64,000 nucleotides of DNA from Punica granatum (GCF_007655135.1 NC_045129.1:3472001-3536000); one strand, 5' to 3'; positions 39,694-50,516 are shown, counted from the stretch's first letter. Numbers and translations: made by a program. The notes: a model not told the origin generated them from the sequence alone.

Positions 39694-40830
39694 AAAGAAC
39701 GGTGAATGCAAGAGTAAGAATCACTGTTATGAGGTAACGTAAGGCTATTTGTTCGGTGTTAAGCCGGTATTGTGCTGAAATAACGCAGGGATAACTGCGC
39801 CCTGTCGCTGGTCGTACGCCCATGGGTTTGTCTGGCGAAGTTGACGTGTGCTCCTTTTTGGGTCCTTCACCCGAATAGGGACTGCGGCTTGTCGAACAAG
39901 ACAGACATACGCCCGCTCGGGGGACACCTCTCGGGATCTGTACACTCAGACCTGTATGCAAGAAAACGATAACCAACGATCGTTGTCAGTCGGGCAAAAC
40001 TTGCTGAAATTGCGATATGTAAAGAAATCTATGTAATGATATTCCGGGAATTTAGGTTCAGTGACCGTTTAAGGGGTGACCGCGTCCCCGAGTATGACAT
40101 GTATTTGACTTGAAGGAATGGTCTTTGCAAGACGGGCATGACCCGCAGAGTTTTTGCATGAAGGTAAAAGGAAGGATTTTTAGGAATCCTCTAAATCAAG
40201 GATACGACGATTCGAACTCATTTCGAGGTATGTCTTGAACCCGTAGAGTCGAAGAGAGTTTGCTTGCGCTGAAAACCGCTAAACCACTACTGTAATAGCT
40301 CCACACGAGGTGTCGCAGCTCTTTCGTGGTTGAACCGACAATTTCCCCTAATTTTTGCCCAGGTCGCAAAACGCGCAACGACCTGACGGGGTATTTTATT
40401 TTGACTTTTCTCTCATGAATGCTCTCCTTTTGCTACGACTGCCCAAGATAGGGTCCGATCGCACCTCTCGGTTCCTTTAACTTTTGCCTAGACCGCCCTT
40501 TATGGGTTTTCAGCCTAGCAAGGATATAACTCATGCTCTCCTTTTGCCACGGCTCCCCTTTGCGGGATTTTAAGTCGTGCCCCTCATTCCCTAATTTTTG
40601 CCTAGGCCGCCTCGAGGAGGTTTTCAACCTAGCGGGAAAATTATTCTTTTTCTCTCAGAGATATTCTTATATGGAAGGATTGGATGGACATGGCATAAAT
40701 GCTGATAATAGAAAAATGTGTTGAAGTAAAACGGGCGCGCAGCCTGAAGAATACGGAAGAAGGCAAGCGTTGGAAGTGTGAGTTGCAGCTGCGGGGACAT
40801 GCAGTGACTGTCGAACGACGAAGCACCCAA
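39694..40830 (-). other. Remaining 3' UTR of gypsy C
   Basis: Non-coding DNA between the array and the pol stop codon. At 40350-40640 there are four to five diverged units with TTTTGCC(T/C)AGG-type starts followed by a CAACCTAG or CAGCCTAG block about 30 bases later. No protein is supported; frames here are short and lack motifs. Confidence 0.6.
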
Positions 40831-43800
40831 TTAGGGGTAGTACTTCTTGAGGGCATCGGCGTTGACTGGGAGTGCATTTTCAGTCCCGTCCATGTCGCTT
40901 AAAATAATTGCCCCTCTGGAGAAGACTTCCTTGACGACAAAAGGCCCGTCGTACTTGTATGCGAACTTGCCCCGAGAATCAGGTGTAATATGTAAGACTT
41001 TCCGCAGGACGAGGTCACCGGGTTTGAACTCGCGATGGCGGACTCTCGCATTGAACGCTCGGGCCATTCTCTGTTGGTAGCATTGGCCGTGACAGAGTGC
41101 CGTTAGCCGCTTCTCGTCAATGAGATTGAGCTGTTCACAACGTTGCTTCGCCCATTCTGCTTCTTCAAGTTCGGTCTCGGCGAGGACCCTCATAGAAGGA
41201 ATCTCCACTTCGATTGGGAGGACGGCCTCCATGCCGTAGACTAAAGAATACGGGGTTGCCCCGGTTGAAGAGCGGATAGATGTTCGGTATGCCAAGAGCG
41301 CGAAAGGAAGCATCTCGTGCCAATCTCTGTAAGTCACCGTCATTTTCTCGATGATCTTCTTGATATTTTTGTTTGCAGCCTCCACTGCACCATTCATTTG
41401 GGGACGGTATGGAGTGGAGTTGCGGTGATGCACTTTGAATCGCTCACAAAGCTCGTCAATGACCCTGTTGTTCAGGTTCTTGGCATTGTCGGTGATGATC
41501 GTCTCGGGAACTCCGTATCGGGCAATGATGTCACGCTTGAGAAAACGTGCCACGGCATTTGCTGTAACTGAAGCAAGCGTTACGGCCTCGATCCACTTGG
41601 TAAAATAGTCTATCGCCACCAAAATGAATTGGTGTCCGTTGGATGCCTTGGGGTTGATGGGACCGATCACGTCGATACCCCACATTGAAAAGGGCCATGG
41701 GGCAGCCATCGGGCGTAACTCGTTAGGCGGTGCTTTGATCTGGTCGGCATACACTTGGCACAAGTGGCAGTGCTTGACGTGCTTGACGCAATCGGCTTCC
41801 ATGGTGGACCAAAAGTAACCTAAACGCATGAGTTTCTTGGCAAGCATAAGCCCGCTCATGTGGGGTCCGCAGCTCCCTTCGTGTATTTCTCCCATGAGAC
41901 GTTGTGCCTCGACTTCGTCAACACACCGGAGTAGTGTGGCGTCGAAAGAACGGCGATAGAGAGTTTCTCCACTCAGGAAATAATGTGCTGCGAGTCGCCG
42001 AAGTGTTTTTCGATCGCGACGGTTAGCGAATGTAGGATATTGACCGGTTTGCAAGAAATGCTTAATGTCTTCGTACCATGGCTGCTCATCGGTCGCCTCG
42101 ATTGTGTCGCAGTGAGCAGGGCCTTTGGCGATCTCAATCTCGAGAGGTTCAATGAGGTTTTCTTTCGTGATGCTCACCATGGATGCGAGCGTCGCGAGTG
42201 CATCTGCAAATTGATTCTTGTGGCGCGGCATGTATGTGAATGAGACTTTCTCGAAGTTCTCCGCTAACTCCTCGAGATACTCGTGATATGGCACTAATTT
42301 CTCGTCCTTCGTCTTCCATTGCCCCAGAGTCTGGAAGATTGTAAGCATAGAATCTCCGAATACTTCCAATTCCTTCACCTTGAAGTCGATCGCCGCTTGC
42401 AGGCCAAGGATGCATGCCTCGTATTCGGCCACGTTGTTGGTGCAAGGAAAATCGACTTTTGCTGCAATCGGATAATAACGTCCGTCAGGGGATATCAGCA
42501 CTGCGCCGATACCAGAACCGGTGGAATTCACTGCGCCGTCGAAATACATCTTCCATGCGAATTTGTTCTCCTCCCTATCCACCTGGAGAATCCCTTCGTC
42601 CGGAAAATTAGAGTTGATTGGCGTATCGTCTTCGATTGGGAACTCCGCTAAGTGATCTGCAATTGCCTGCCCCTTAACCGATGTACGGGGCACATATTCA
42701 ATGTCGTATTCTGTCAGCTGACATCGCCACTTTGAAATGTTCTTCATGGAAGATGGACTATCGAGCAAGTACTTCAGGGGATCCGCCTTTGACAATAAGC
42801 GGATAGTGTGGTAGAGCGTGTATTGTCGAAGTCTCTGCATGACCCACACTAGCGCGCAACATATCTTCTCAATCTCCGGGTAGTTAGACTCCCCTTCGGT
42901 AAACTTCTTGCTCAAATAATAAATGGCGTGTTCTGTGCGCGTGGACTCGTCTTCTTGCCCTAACATGCATCCTAGGGATTGCCGGCGCACTGTCAAGTAA
43001 AGGATCAGCGGACGATCTGGTGTCGGCGGAACTAGCACTGGTGGCTGAGCCAAATATGCCTTGATAGTATCGAAGGCTTTCTGACATTCCTCATCCCACT
43101 CAATTGCCGCATTTTTACGAAGCAGACGAAAGAGTGGTTGACATTTGTCTGTCAGGTTTGCGATAAATCTTGCAATGTAATTCAGCCGTCCCAAGAAACC
43201 TCGTACTTCGCGGGCCGTCGATGGCGGACGTAGCTCCCTGATTGCCTTTACCTTGTCCGGATCAACCTCAATGCCTCGCTCACTGACCACAAATCCTAAC
43301 AGTTTCCCTGACTTAGCGCCGAATGTGCACTTCGCCGGGTTGAGTCTGAGCTTGTACCTCTTGAGGCGGTCAAAAAGGCGTTTTAAATTAACCAGGTGGT
43401 CCTCTCCTTCTTTGGATTTGGCAATCATGTCGTCAACGTAGACCTCGATTTCTTTGTGCATCATGTCGTGGAATAGCGTGACCATCGCCCTTTGATATGT
43501 TGCCCCGGCGTTTTTGAGGCCGAAGGGCATGACTCGGTAACAGAAAGTGCCCCACATTGTGATGAACGTCGTCTTGATCTTGTCCTCTTCGGCCATCCGA
43601 ATCTGGTTATACCCGGAGAAGCCATCCATGAAGGAAAACAACGTGTGGCGAGCTGTGTTGTCGACTAAGACGTCAATGTGAGGTAGGGGAAAGTTATCTT
43701 TGGGGCTGGCTTTGTTGAGATCTCGGTAGTCGACGCAGACTCTAACTCTTCCATCCTTCTTCTCCACGGGCACGATGTTCGCTACCCACTCAGAATAATT

Positions 43801-44272
43801 GCAAACTTCCAGAAACCCTGCATTGATCTGTTTAATGATCTCCTCTTTGATGCGGAGGAGAAGGCCGGCACGTTGCCGCCGTAAGTGCTGTCGCTTGGGT
43901 GGAAACCTCTCTGTATCAAGTGGTAGGAAGTGCTTGACTATCGACGGATCTAAGCCCGGCATGTCGGCGTAGGACCAAGCAAAGACCTCTTGGTAGTCGG
44001 TTAAAAATTCTATCATCTTGGCTCGTTGTGTAGGGTCGAGACCCGTCCCGATCTTTAATATGCGAGGTTCTTCTTCGGTACCCACATTGATCTCCTCTGT
44101 CGGCTCTACGGAAGTGAGTTGGCGGTTCTCAAGGCGGCGCAAACTCTCTTCTATCTCGGGCACTCGACCATCCTCGTCGAGTCCTTCCCCGAAGTATATG
44201 GGTCGGGACTCTTCAAGGAGTTCCTCGGATAAGTTCGAATCGACGCGTCGAAGACTCAGATTCGAGTGGAGC
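40831..44272 (-). CDS. Gypsy C pol: reverse transcriptase, two RNase H domains, integrase
   Basis: Open frame ending at 40831. The first in-frame ATG is about 86 codons in, beyond conserved sequence, so it is best read as the 3' exon of a gag-pro-pol transcript beginning at 44272 (see intron); an unspliced start at GTG 44163 would give 1110 aa. Counting from 44163: RT with FMDGFSGYNQIRMA (~178) and YVDDMIAKS (~241); a first RNase H that lacks its leading Asp (LYLTVRRQSLGCML); a second, archaeal-type RNase H starting YFDGAVNSTGSGIGA (~541) with GDSML and ADALATLAS; integrase zinc motif HEGSCGPH...HCHLC (~760-805), then WGIDVIGP, ITDNAKN and NGAVEAANKN for D, D, E. The dual RNase H is the hallmark of the Tat lineage. 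All key integrase and RT acids are present. Confidence 0.93.
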
Positions 44273-44478
44273 CTGGCGATTTAAATAAATTGTCTTAGAA
44301 AATTTAAAGTGCTGCGAATAAGTGAGAGAGAAAGAAAGAAGACAAGAGAATTCTGAAAAATGCATGTAGGGATTTTATTAATGATGAGGGCGGAATGCCA
44401 TAACAAGAATCCCTCTTCCGTCGTGTGACTTATGGCTATGCCGACACGCGGGGAATATCAAAACATAGATGGCCTTAC
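44273..44478 (-). other. Predicted intron joining gypsy C protease and pol
   Basis: On the minus strand a donor GTAAGG starts at 44478, overlapping the gag-pro stop codon (TAA, 44477-44475). An acceptor AATCGCCAG ends at 44273. Removing these 206 nt joins codon GT|G and continues in the pol frame, replacing the stop codon. Upstream of the acceptor the pol frame is closed by a TAA at about 44282, so the frame opens just at the acceptor. A spliced intron between protease and RT is a described feature of Ogre elements; its use here is inference. Confidence 0.6.
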
Positions 44479-47400
44479 ACATCGGCGATTACAGCCGAGT
44501 AACGCGGGACTGAGGTCCAGTTGTTGAGTTCCTCATTTTCCTGCGCGAGGCGGATGTAAGCCCCTAGAGTTGTCTCCTCGGTGACGGCGCATATGTTTGG
44601 CAGGTCAACAGGCTCGCTGTTTGAATCCGAGTGGGGACCGTCAAGAGTACCTCCGACGATGTGTGGAGGCCCAGGAAAGAAGTAGGAGAGTGGCTGAACC
44701 GGGATGCCCCTGTTGATCTTCCCATAGCGTGCAGCGAGGCGGTGAAGGTGCTTGCCCCTGCGAGCCTCAATAATCTCGTGACAAGAAGGGCGAAAACCGA
44801 GTCCCCTCCTGTTCTTGTACTCTTCGATCTCGATGGGGCGGTTGATCCCCTGCCCATGTGCTCCGAGTCCGGTGCCGGGGATGTAATTGTGGCGCAGCAA
44901 AACCTTCCCCACCATGCGGTCAGCGCGGGTTGGACCGATCTCTCCGTAGTCTCGAATGACGGAGATTGTTTCAAATGAATGGAAGGGGAGGTTTTGATCG
45001 TCCCCGATACTGATGTAGGGGACAGCTGTCTCCTTGTAAATGGCGTAGTCCTCCTCACCCTTGACCGTGATAAGTCGATCTTCTGCGATGAATTTGATCC
45101 TTTGGTGTAGGGACGAAGGAACGGCGCCAGCTGCATGGATCCACGGTCTCCCGAGCAACAAGCTGAAAGCATTCGGAATGTCTAGGACTTGGAACGTAAC
45201 AGCGAATGAGCAGGGACCCACCTCGATCACCAGGTCGATCTCTCCATTTACTTCCCTTCGCGAGCCATCGAAGGCTCGAACTGCAGTCTTGCTCGGACGG
45301 ATGCGGTTAAAGTCCACGTTCATCTGCTTCAGCGTGGAAACCGGGCAAACATTGAGTGCCGAGCCATTATCGATCATGACCCGACCGATGATAAAGTTAT
45401 TGCACTTGCAGACAATGTGTAGTGCCCGCGAATGTGCCCACCCTTCTGAGGGAAGTTCATCATCCGAGAATGAAATGTTGTTGGAGAAGATCGAACTGAT
45501 AGTCTCCTCAATCCGCTCCGGAGCCGTCTCTTTGGGGATCTGCGCTGCTGTCAGGACCCTTAGAAGCGCTTCACGATGTGGCTCTGAACCCAAGAGGAGG
45601 GCGAGTAGCGAAATATGGGCCGGAGACTTGGCCATTTGCTCTACCACCTTATACTCGCTCGCCTTAATTATCTTCATGAAGGCCTCAGCTTCTTCTTCGG
45701 TCACCTTCTTCTGGGGAATGGACGAGGCTTCCGGGGTGACTTCGGGCATTGCCAGGGCTTTCTCTTTGTTTGCGACCTTCGGATTCTCATAGACTCGACC
45801 CGAGCGCGTCACGCCCATGACGCTAAATTGACTCTCGAGGTTCCCAACACTTCCTTCGTAGGTCCACGGGACCCTGCTGTCTTGATATGGCTCACGTGCC
45901 GGGACTTCTATCACGAATGGGGCGGGCGTGGCATCAAACCCTGCATACCCTACACCAGCTTCTGCAGGAACATATTCGATCACAAACGGGGCCGGTGCCT
46001 CCTGTCCGGTCTCGTACTCTCCCATAGCGCAAACACCGATCATGTTAATGCTGGGTCCCGAGCTCGACCCGTGATCGGGAAGAGGATTTGATTGCACGTT
46101 TGGGGGTTTGACGGCGTTGAACGTGAGTTGCTTGTCATCAATCAACTGTTGGATCCTCTCCCGTAGTTTCCAACAATTGTCAGTGGTGTGACCGGGTGCG
46201 CCCTGGTGGTACTCGCAGCGCCGACTCTGATCTTGGATGGTTGGGTCAAAATCAGGGTTAGGTGCTATCGATCGGATCTTGTTACCCGCGAGGAGTTGCC
46301 GGTATATGTAGGAGAGCGGAGCCGGCAGAGGCGTGAACTGTTTACGTTGCCGATTTTGCGTTGCGCCACCTTGCTGACCTTGTGGGGCTGGGGCCTGTTG
46401 TGTCGGCTGAGGAGTTCTCGAAGCCGGAGGCCTGTATTGCGGGGCCTGAGGAGGAGCAGAAGCATGATTATGGGCGTATTGCTGCGGGACTGGCAATGGA
46501 AAGGAAGCCGGTGGGGCGGAATAGTAAACTTGCTGCGCTGGGGGTTGTGGTTGATAATGTATCGAAGGCGGAGCATATGCTTGAGCGGCTGGTGGTGCGG
46601 GCGTGTAGCTTATAGAATATTGCTGGGGGGCCTGGCGCCCTGAGTTGACAGCATTGACGGACGTGTCTTTCCCTCTCCTGTTTCCCGCTGTCCCAGTGGC
46701 GGCCCTCTTCGAGGACTCTCCTTCCTTTTTCTCGACCGGACCTTCTATCTTGCCGAGCTTGATGCCGATGTCGAGCTTCTTTCCGGCGTCGATAAGGTTA
46801 GAGAATGAAGACGTGTGGGCCAACAAGTGCAAGTAGTATGCCCCTTTAAGAGTGGAGTGGAATAATTGGATCTGCTGTGCCTCACTGATCGGAGGGACGT
46901 GCTTCGCCGCTCTAGCTCGCCACTTCACTGCATAGGCCTCGAAGCCCTGGTCCTCGGTCATCTCCATCGTGCTGAGCTCCAGCAGAGTCGGGGGCGTCTC
47001 CGCACAGTACCTGTACTGGTCGATGAATTTGTTTGAGAGGTCTGCCCACGTGGGGATATCTGCAGCTTTCAGTGACATGTACCAATCCAGAGCCGCTCCT
47101 GCCAAACTATCCTGGAATGTATGGATGACAAACTCTTCGTAGTCCCAGTACTGCAGCATTTTTCCCCGGTAGTGACGGAGATGGTGACGAGGGTCGGTCG
47201 TGCCGTAGTACCTCTGGAATTCAGGCACCTTAATCTTTGGGGGTAGCTGCATGCTTGGGAAAAGACTCCAATCGCCGTCGCCGGCATCAAGGCGGGAGCC
47301 GCCTGATTGTAGGGCTCGGATATTCTCTTCCAACTTCTTCAATCTCTGCTCCTGTTCAGTCTCCGTTTCCGGGAGAAAATTTGTGGGTGGAGCTCTAGGG

Positions 47401-48146
47401 GCCGTGTGGTTCGGCGTGCCCGGTTCAGAGTAGGCTATATTTAGGGGAGGTGGAGCTTGGTAAGAAAGGCCGATATGGGGTTGTGGAGCTTGGTACGGGG
47501 GAGGTTCGGCAGTGTGAGCAGGAACCTGGGCAGTTGTAGGCAGGAATATGATCGGCGGTGGGACAGCGGAAGTCGGAGCTGGGACCGACGCAGAGACCGG
47601 AACTGGGACTGATGTGGAGATCGGTGGAGGTACTAGCATAGGCGGTTCCAACACTGTCGCTGAAGCCGGTGGTGCTGGAAGATTGTTAACCGGATGGGCT
47701 GCCGGCACATTCACTATCGTTGGGGCAGACGTATCTCCATTATCGGGGATCAAGGTCGGCTGGGCCCATGGGCTTGGATCGACCGCTGGCCCGTACCCAG
47801 GAGGTGGGGTGAAGCTCGAAGAAGCACGATTTGGGCCTTTGAGTAGGGCCATGAGCTCGGCCATATTGGTGGCCATGGTGGCAGCCAGTTGATTGACCGT
47901 GCTCTCAAGTACTGCAATACGTGCACGATCATCAGCTGCGGAAGATGGTTGTCCTCCAGAATATGCCGGGTGTGGGCCCGAAGATACAGGTGGCGGAAGA
48001 TGAGTCGGGGAAGCTCCCCGATGTGCTGGTGGCACGCCTATAGGAGACACGTGTGGTGGTGGCGCATGCATAGTCGGCGCTTGAGAATGAATTGGAGTGA
48101 TAGGCGTATCTTCCTCAAAGACAGCTAATTGATTTTCTTCTGCCAT
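44475..48146 (-). CDS. Gypsy C gag-protease polyprotein with G-patch
   Basis: 1223-aa frame. The N-terminal ~270 residues are Pro/Ala-rich and low-complexity. The retrotransposon gag domain is at ~310-470 (KVPEFQRYYGTTDPRHHLRHY, then YEEFVIHTFQDSLAGAALDW). A second Pro/Gln-rich linker follows, then a zinc-knuckle-like CEYHQGAPGHTTDNC (~644). The retropepsin-like protease is at ~915-1030 with MIDNGSALNVCP as active site (D-N-G form, usual in this lineage) and LLGRPWIH. A G-patch-like motif is at ~1085-1125 (GTGLGAHGQGINRPIE...RRGLGF). The stop at 44475 lies three bases beyond a strong splice donor, so pol is probably added by splicing. Confidence 0.92.
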   Translation of the reverse strand: MAEENQLAVFEEDTPITPIHSQAPTMHAPPPHVSPIGVPPAHRGASPTHLPPPVSSGPHPAYSGGQPSSAADDRARIAVLESTVNQLAATMATNMAELMALLKGPNRASSSFTPPPGYGPAVDPSPWAQPTLIPDNGDTSAPTIVNVPAAHPVNNLPAPPASATVLEPPMLVPPPISTSVPVPVSASVPAPTSAVPPPIIFLPTTAQVPAHTAEPPPYQAPQPHIGLSYQAPPPLNIAYSEPGTPNHTAPRAPPTNFLPETETEQEQRLKKLEENIRALQSGGSRLDAGDGDWSLFPSMQLPPKIKVPEFQRYYGTTDPRHHLRHYRGKMLQYWDYEEFVIHTFQDSLAGAALDWYMSLKAADIPTWADLSNKFIDQYRYCAETPPTLLELSTMEMTEDQGFEAYAVKWRARAAKHVPPISEAQQIQLFHSTLKGAYYLHLLAHTSSFSNLIDAGKKLDIGIKLGKIEGPVEKKEGESSKRAATGTAGNRRGKDTSVNAVNSGRQAPQQYSISYTPAPPAAQAYAPPSIHYQPQPPAQQVYYSAPPASFPLPVPQQYAHNHASAPPQAPQYRPPASRTPQPTQQAPAPQGQQGGATQNRQRKQFTPLPAPLSYIYRQLLAGNKIRSIAPNPDFDPTIQDQSRRCEYHQGAPGHTTDNCWKLRERIQQLIDDKQLTFNAVKPPNVQSNPLPDHGSSSGPSINMIGVCAMGEYETGQEAPAPFVIEYVPAEAGVGYAGFDATPAPFVIEVPAREPYQDSRVPWTYEGSVGNLESQFSVMGVTRSGRVYENPKVANKEKALAMPEVTPEASSIPQKKVTEEEAEAFMKIIKASEYKVVEQMAKSPAHISLLALLLGSEPHREALLRVLTAAQIPKETAPERIEETISSIFSNNISFSDDELPSEGWAHSRALHIVCKCNNFIIGRVMIDNGSALNVCPVSTLKQMNVDFNRIRPSKTAVRAFDGSRREVNGEIDLVIEVGPCSFAVTFQVLDIPNAFSLLLGRPWIHAAGAVPSSLHQRIKFIAEDRLITVKGEEDYAIYKETAVPYISIGDDQNLPFHSFETISVIRDYGEIGPTRADRMVGKVLLRHNYIPGTGLGAHGQGINRPIEIEEYKNRRGLGFRPSCHEIIEARRGKHLHRLAARYGKINRGIPVQPLSYFFPGPPHIVGGTLDGPHSDSNSEPVDLPNICAVTEETTLGAYIRLAQENEELNNWTSVPRYSAVIADV

Positions 48147-48453
48147 TCTTTGCTGGAAACGAGTAGGATATCGATGAGGTGCCGCCAGTTGTTAACACCT
48201 AAATTCCATAAGTGTGTGAGTTTAATGTAAGAAATTATCTCTAAAATAACATGCAAAGCAATGAATAAGAGCAGAAATGCATGAGATGCATGAATTTTCA
48301 AAACTAATGCTGTCATTCATATTAACTTTGAATGGTTCAAAGTGCAATACAAATTTTGAAAAGATAGTCCTAAATCGGTCTTCCAACGTGCCCGAGGTGC
48401 AAGCGACCATCACCATGGAAAGCACCGGTGAGGGCCTGGTTGAGGTGTCTATC

Positions 48454-49941
48454 CTAGGATGTGCATGGACCTACACGGGCCCTCTTCCCGACCCCTTCCA
48501 AGGCAGCGTTCGCTTGCGCCAACTCCTGGTCACGCTTCTGGAGTTGGGCGCGGGTCTGTGCAAGTTCCTTCTGTAGTTGGTGCCGATCACTCAGCTGCTC
48601 GTTTTTCTCGGCGATCTCTCGGCGGAGGCGATCCCTTTCAGCCCTGAGATTGGCGAGCTCGGCTTGGATGGCCATGTCCGGTACCGGTGCCCCGGATGAT
48701 GCACTACTTTCTACCGGAGGGGAATCTGTGAAATCATCATTCTCTGATGCATCCCATCGATAAAAGCGGAGGATATATTCCTCCGTGGCTTGAAAGTCTC
48801 GTTCGTCTTGGGTCGGGTGCTCGGGGAAGTAAAGATGTTCGATGACCGTAGTCCGCCACGCGGTCATAACCCGTTCGATTTCACTTTGGCGATCTATGGA
48901 CGTCTGGTCCTCCCGCCAAGTATGTTCAAATTCGGTTCGCGCCGTACCTTTGGGAACTGTCTGTAAGCCACCTAACTGCCTCACTACTCGCGCCGGAAAA
49001 TAGGTGGTGGACCCCGCATGGCTCACGAGTGGCACTCCGTTAAAATCAGGACATTTAATGGTCATGGGTCCGGGTGGCATCCACGCGGCGCGCCATTTAA
49101 AGCCCTTTGGTGCTATTTCGCGAAAAATTTTGATCCACTCGGAGACCTTGCGTTCTTCCACACGCAACAGAGGTAGTAACCGCGAAATGATAGACTCCGG
49201 ACGTGTGAAAAACATAACCGGACGAACAAGGCCAAAGGGGTTTGCATGGCTTTGGAGCCAAACTTGCAAAAGGATTGGGGACCCTCTCAACCTTCGATCG
49301 GTCTTTCTTGTAACGCGATCAAGGGACCGTATGGTCTCGGCCAACAAGGCCACCTCGTATTCGCGGCCTCCCACCACTTGGAGGACAACGCTAGCTAAGG
49401 CTGCGTCAATGTGACCGGCCGAGCGAGGGAATAATAGAGTCCCGAAAATTAAAAATAAGATTGCATGACAAAAATTCTTTTGTAAAAGATCCCCTTGAAC
49501 CTCGTGCGTTCGTATCTTAATAAAATGGAGTAGTTTCGCGGTGGCTATCTCTGTGCCACCGGAATATGCAAGTTCGGCTTGTAGCTGAGACCTATGCACC
49601 CCGAGTAGACGCGATACCAAAACAAGTCGGGTGGTGTGGAAGTTAGGTTCCACAATGTCGCGGGTGGCTGCAACTCTTCCGACGAGAATGCGATATTCCT
49701 CGATGGTAGGTGTGAGCTCAGTACCTTGGATGTTGAAAACGGCGTGGACTGGGTCCCAAAATGTTACCGCTGCTCCCAAGAAGTTCCAATCCACTCGGCA
49801 CATAGCTAGCATTGGTATATCCCCAACAAAGGTACTGATGTAGTCGCGGTTGACCTGATGTAGATGAGCCCAGATGTGACTGATTTCCTCAAGTGGTGGC
49901 GTGACCCTGTCGAGGTGTGGAAAGGAGACCGAGCGCGCCAT
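48454..49941 (-). CDS. Gypsy C ORF1, plant-mobile-domain-like protein
   Basis: 495-aa frame starting MARSVSFPHLDRV, upstream of gag in the sense direction and separated from it by about 300 nt. An extra 5' ORF is characteristic of Ogre and related Tat elements. The body (~20-390) looks like the DUF7745/plant-mobile-domain type found in such ORFs (segments VDWNFLGAAVTFWDPVHAVF, GTELTPTIEEYRILVG, FCHAILFLIFGTLLFPR, WLQSHANPFG). The C-terminal ~75 residues form a predicted coiled coil (LRAERDRLRREIAEKNEQ...). Its function is unknown. No ORF-breaking mutation is seen. Confidence 0.85.
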   Translation of the reverse strand: MARSVSFPHLDRVTPPLEEISHIWAHLHQVNRDYISTFVGDIPMLAMCRVDWNFLGAAVTFWDPVHAVFNIQGTELTPTIEEYRILVGRVAATRDIVEPNFHTTRLVLVSRLLGVHRSQLQAELAYSGGTEIATAKLLHFIKIRTHEVQGDLLQKNFCHAILFLIFGTLLFPRSAGHIDAALASVVLQVVGGREYEVALLAETIRSLDRVTRKTDRRLRGSPILLQVWLQSHANPFGLVRPVMFFTRPESIISRLLPLLRVEERKVSEWIKIFREIAPKGFKWRAAWMPPGPMTIKCPDFNGVPLVSHAGSTTYFPARVVRQLGGLQTVPKGTARTEFEHTWREDQTSIDRQSEIERVMTAWRTTVIEHLYFPEHPTQDERDFQATEEYILRFYRWDASENDDFTDSPPVESSASSGAPVPDMAIQAELANLRAERDRLRREIAEKNEQLSDRHQLQKELAQTRAQLQKRDQELAQANAALEGVGKRARVGPCTS

Positions 49942-50496
49942 CTCTTACCAAGATGAAAGGAAAACCGATTTAGGACTAGTTAATGTAAATGACGCCTAAT
50001 TTTGAAATTAGATGATGCATGGGTACAGAAAATAAATGCCCACGGCTTAATGTATACAACGTACATCTCTCTCAAAAACAGAAAAGGACTCAAATGGCGC
50101 GCAGGCCGACTCGATGGACTATTATTGAAGTCGGGTTGGAATATGGCGTGGAGCTCCTGTAGTATGCATGGTTTTGGCACTACAAGGACCGTGCTACCTA
50201 AGGATGGGGGCCCCCGACTCAAGGGTGTCAATTCCTTGAAATCGAGCGGGATTCTTTTCAAGGCCTAAGCGACAGTCGAACTGCGCGCCGTACCCCTACT
50301 TCGAACCCCTATCTAACCTATGCTCCTATTACCGGTCGTGGGACGCGACCCATAGGTACCTAGAAGCTAGTATGTTATGCAATGCGTGTGCGGGAAATAA
50401 AAATGCATAAAGTAGATAAGCGAAAAAAAATTGCGGAGAGCGATAAATAAACAAGCAAACAAAGCAAGCGGAAACGAGCCCGAACCCTCTAAGTGT

Positions 50497-50513
50497 CCCC
50501 AGCGGAGTCGCCA
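50497..50513 (-). other. Primer-binding site of gypsy C
   Basis: Minus-strand TGGCGACTCCGCTGGGG begins three bases inside the 5' LTR end. It starts with TGG, complementary to the tRNA CCA end, and matches the type of site used by Tat/Ogre elements (possibly tRNA-Arg; the exact tRNA was not verified). Confidence 0.7.
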
Positions 50514-50516
50514 AGC

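Noticed and set aside
38027..39711. Long ORFs of 270-414 codons as repeat proteins
   Set aside because: They are open in several overlapping frames because the tandem unit lacks stops; no start context, domain or homology supports a protein.
46188..46643. 151-codon + strand ORF, and other + strand ORFs opposite element C and B coding regions
   Set aside because: Antisense shadows of the gag-pro and pol frames with no recognisable motifs.
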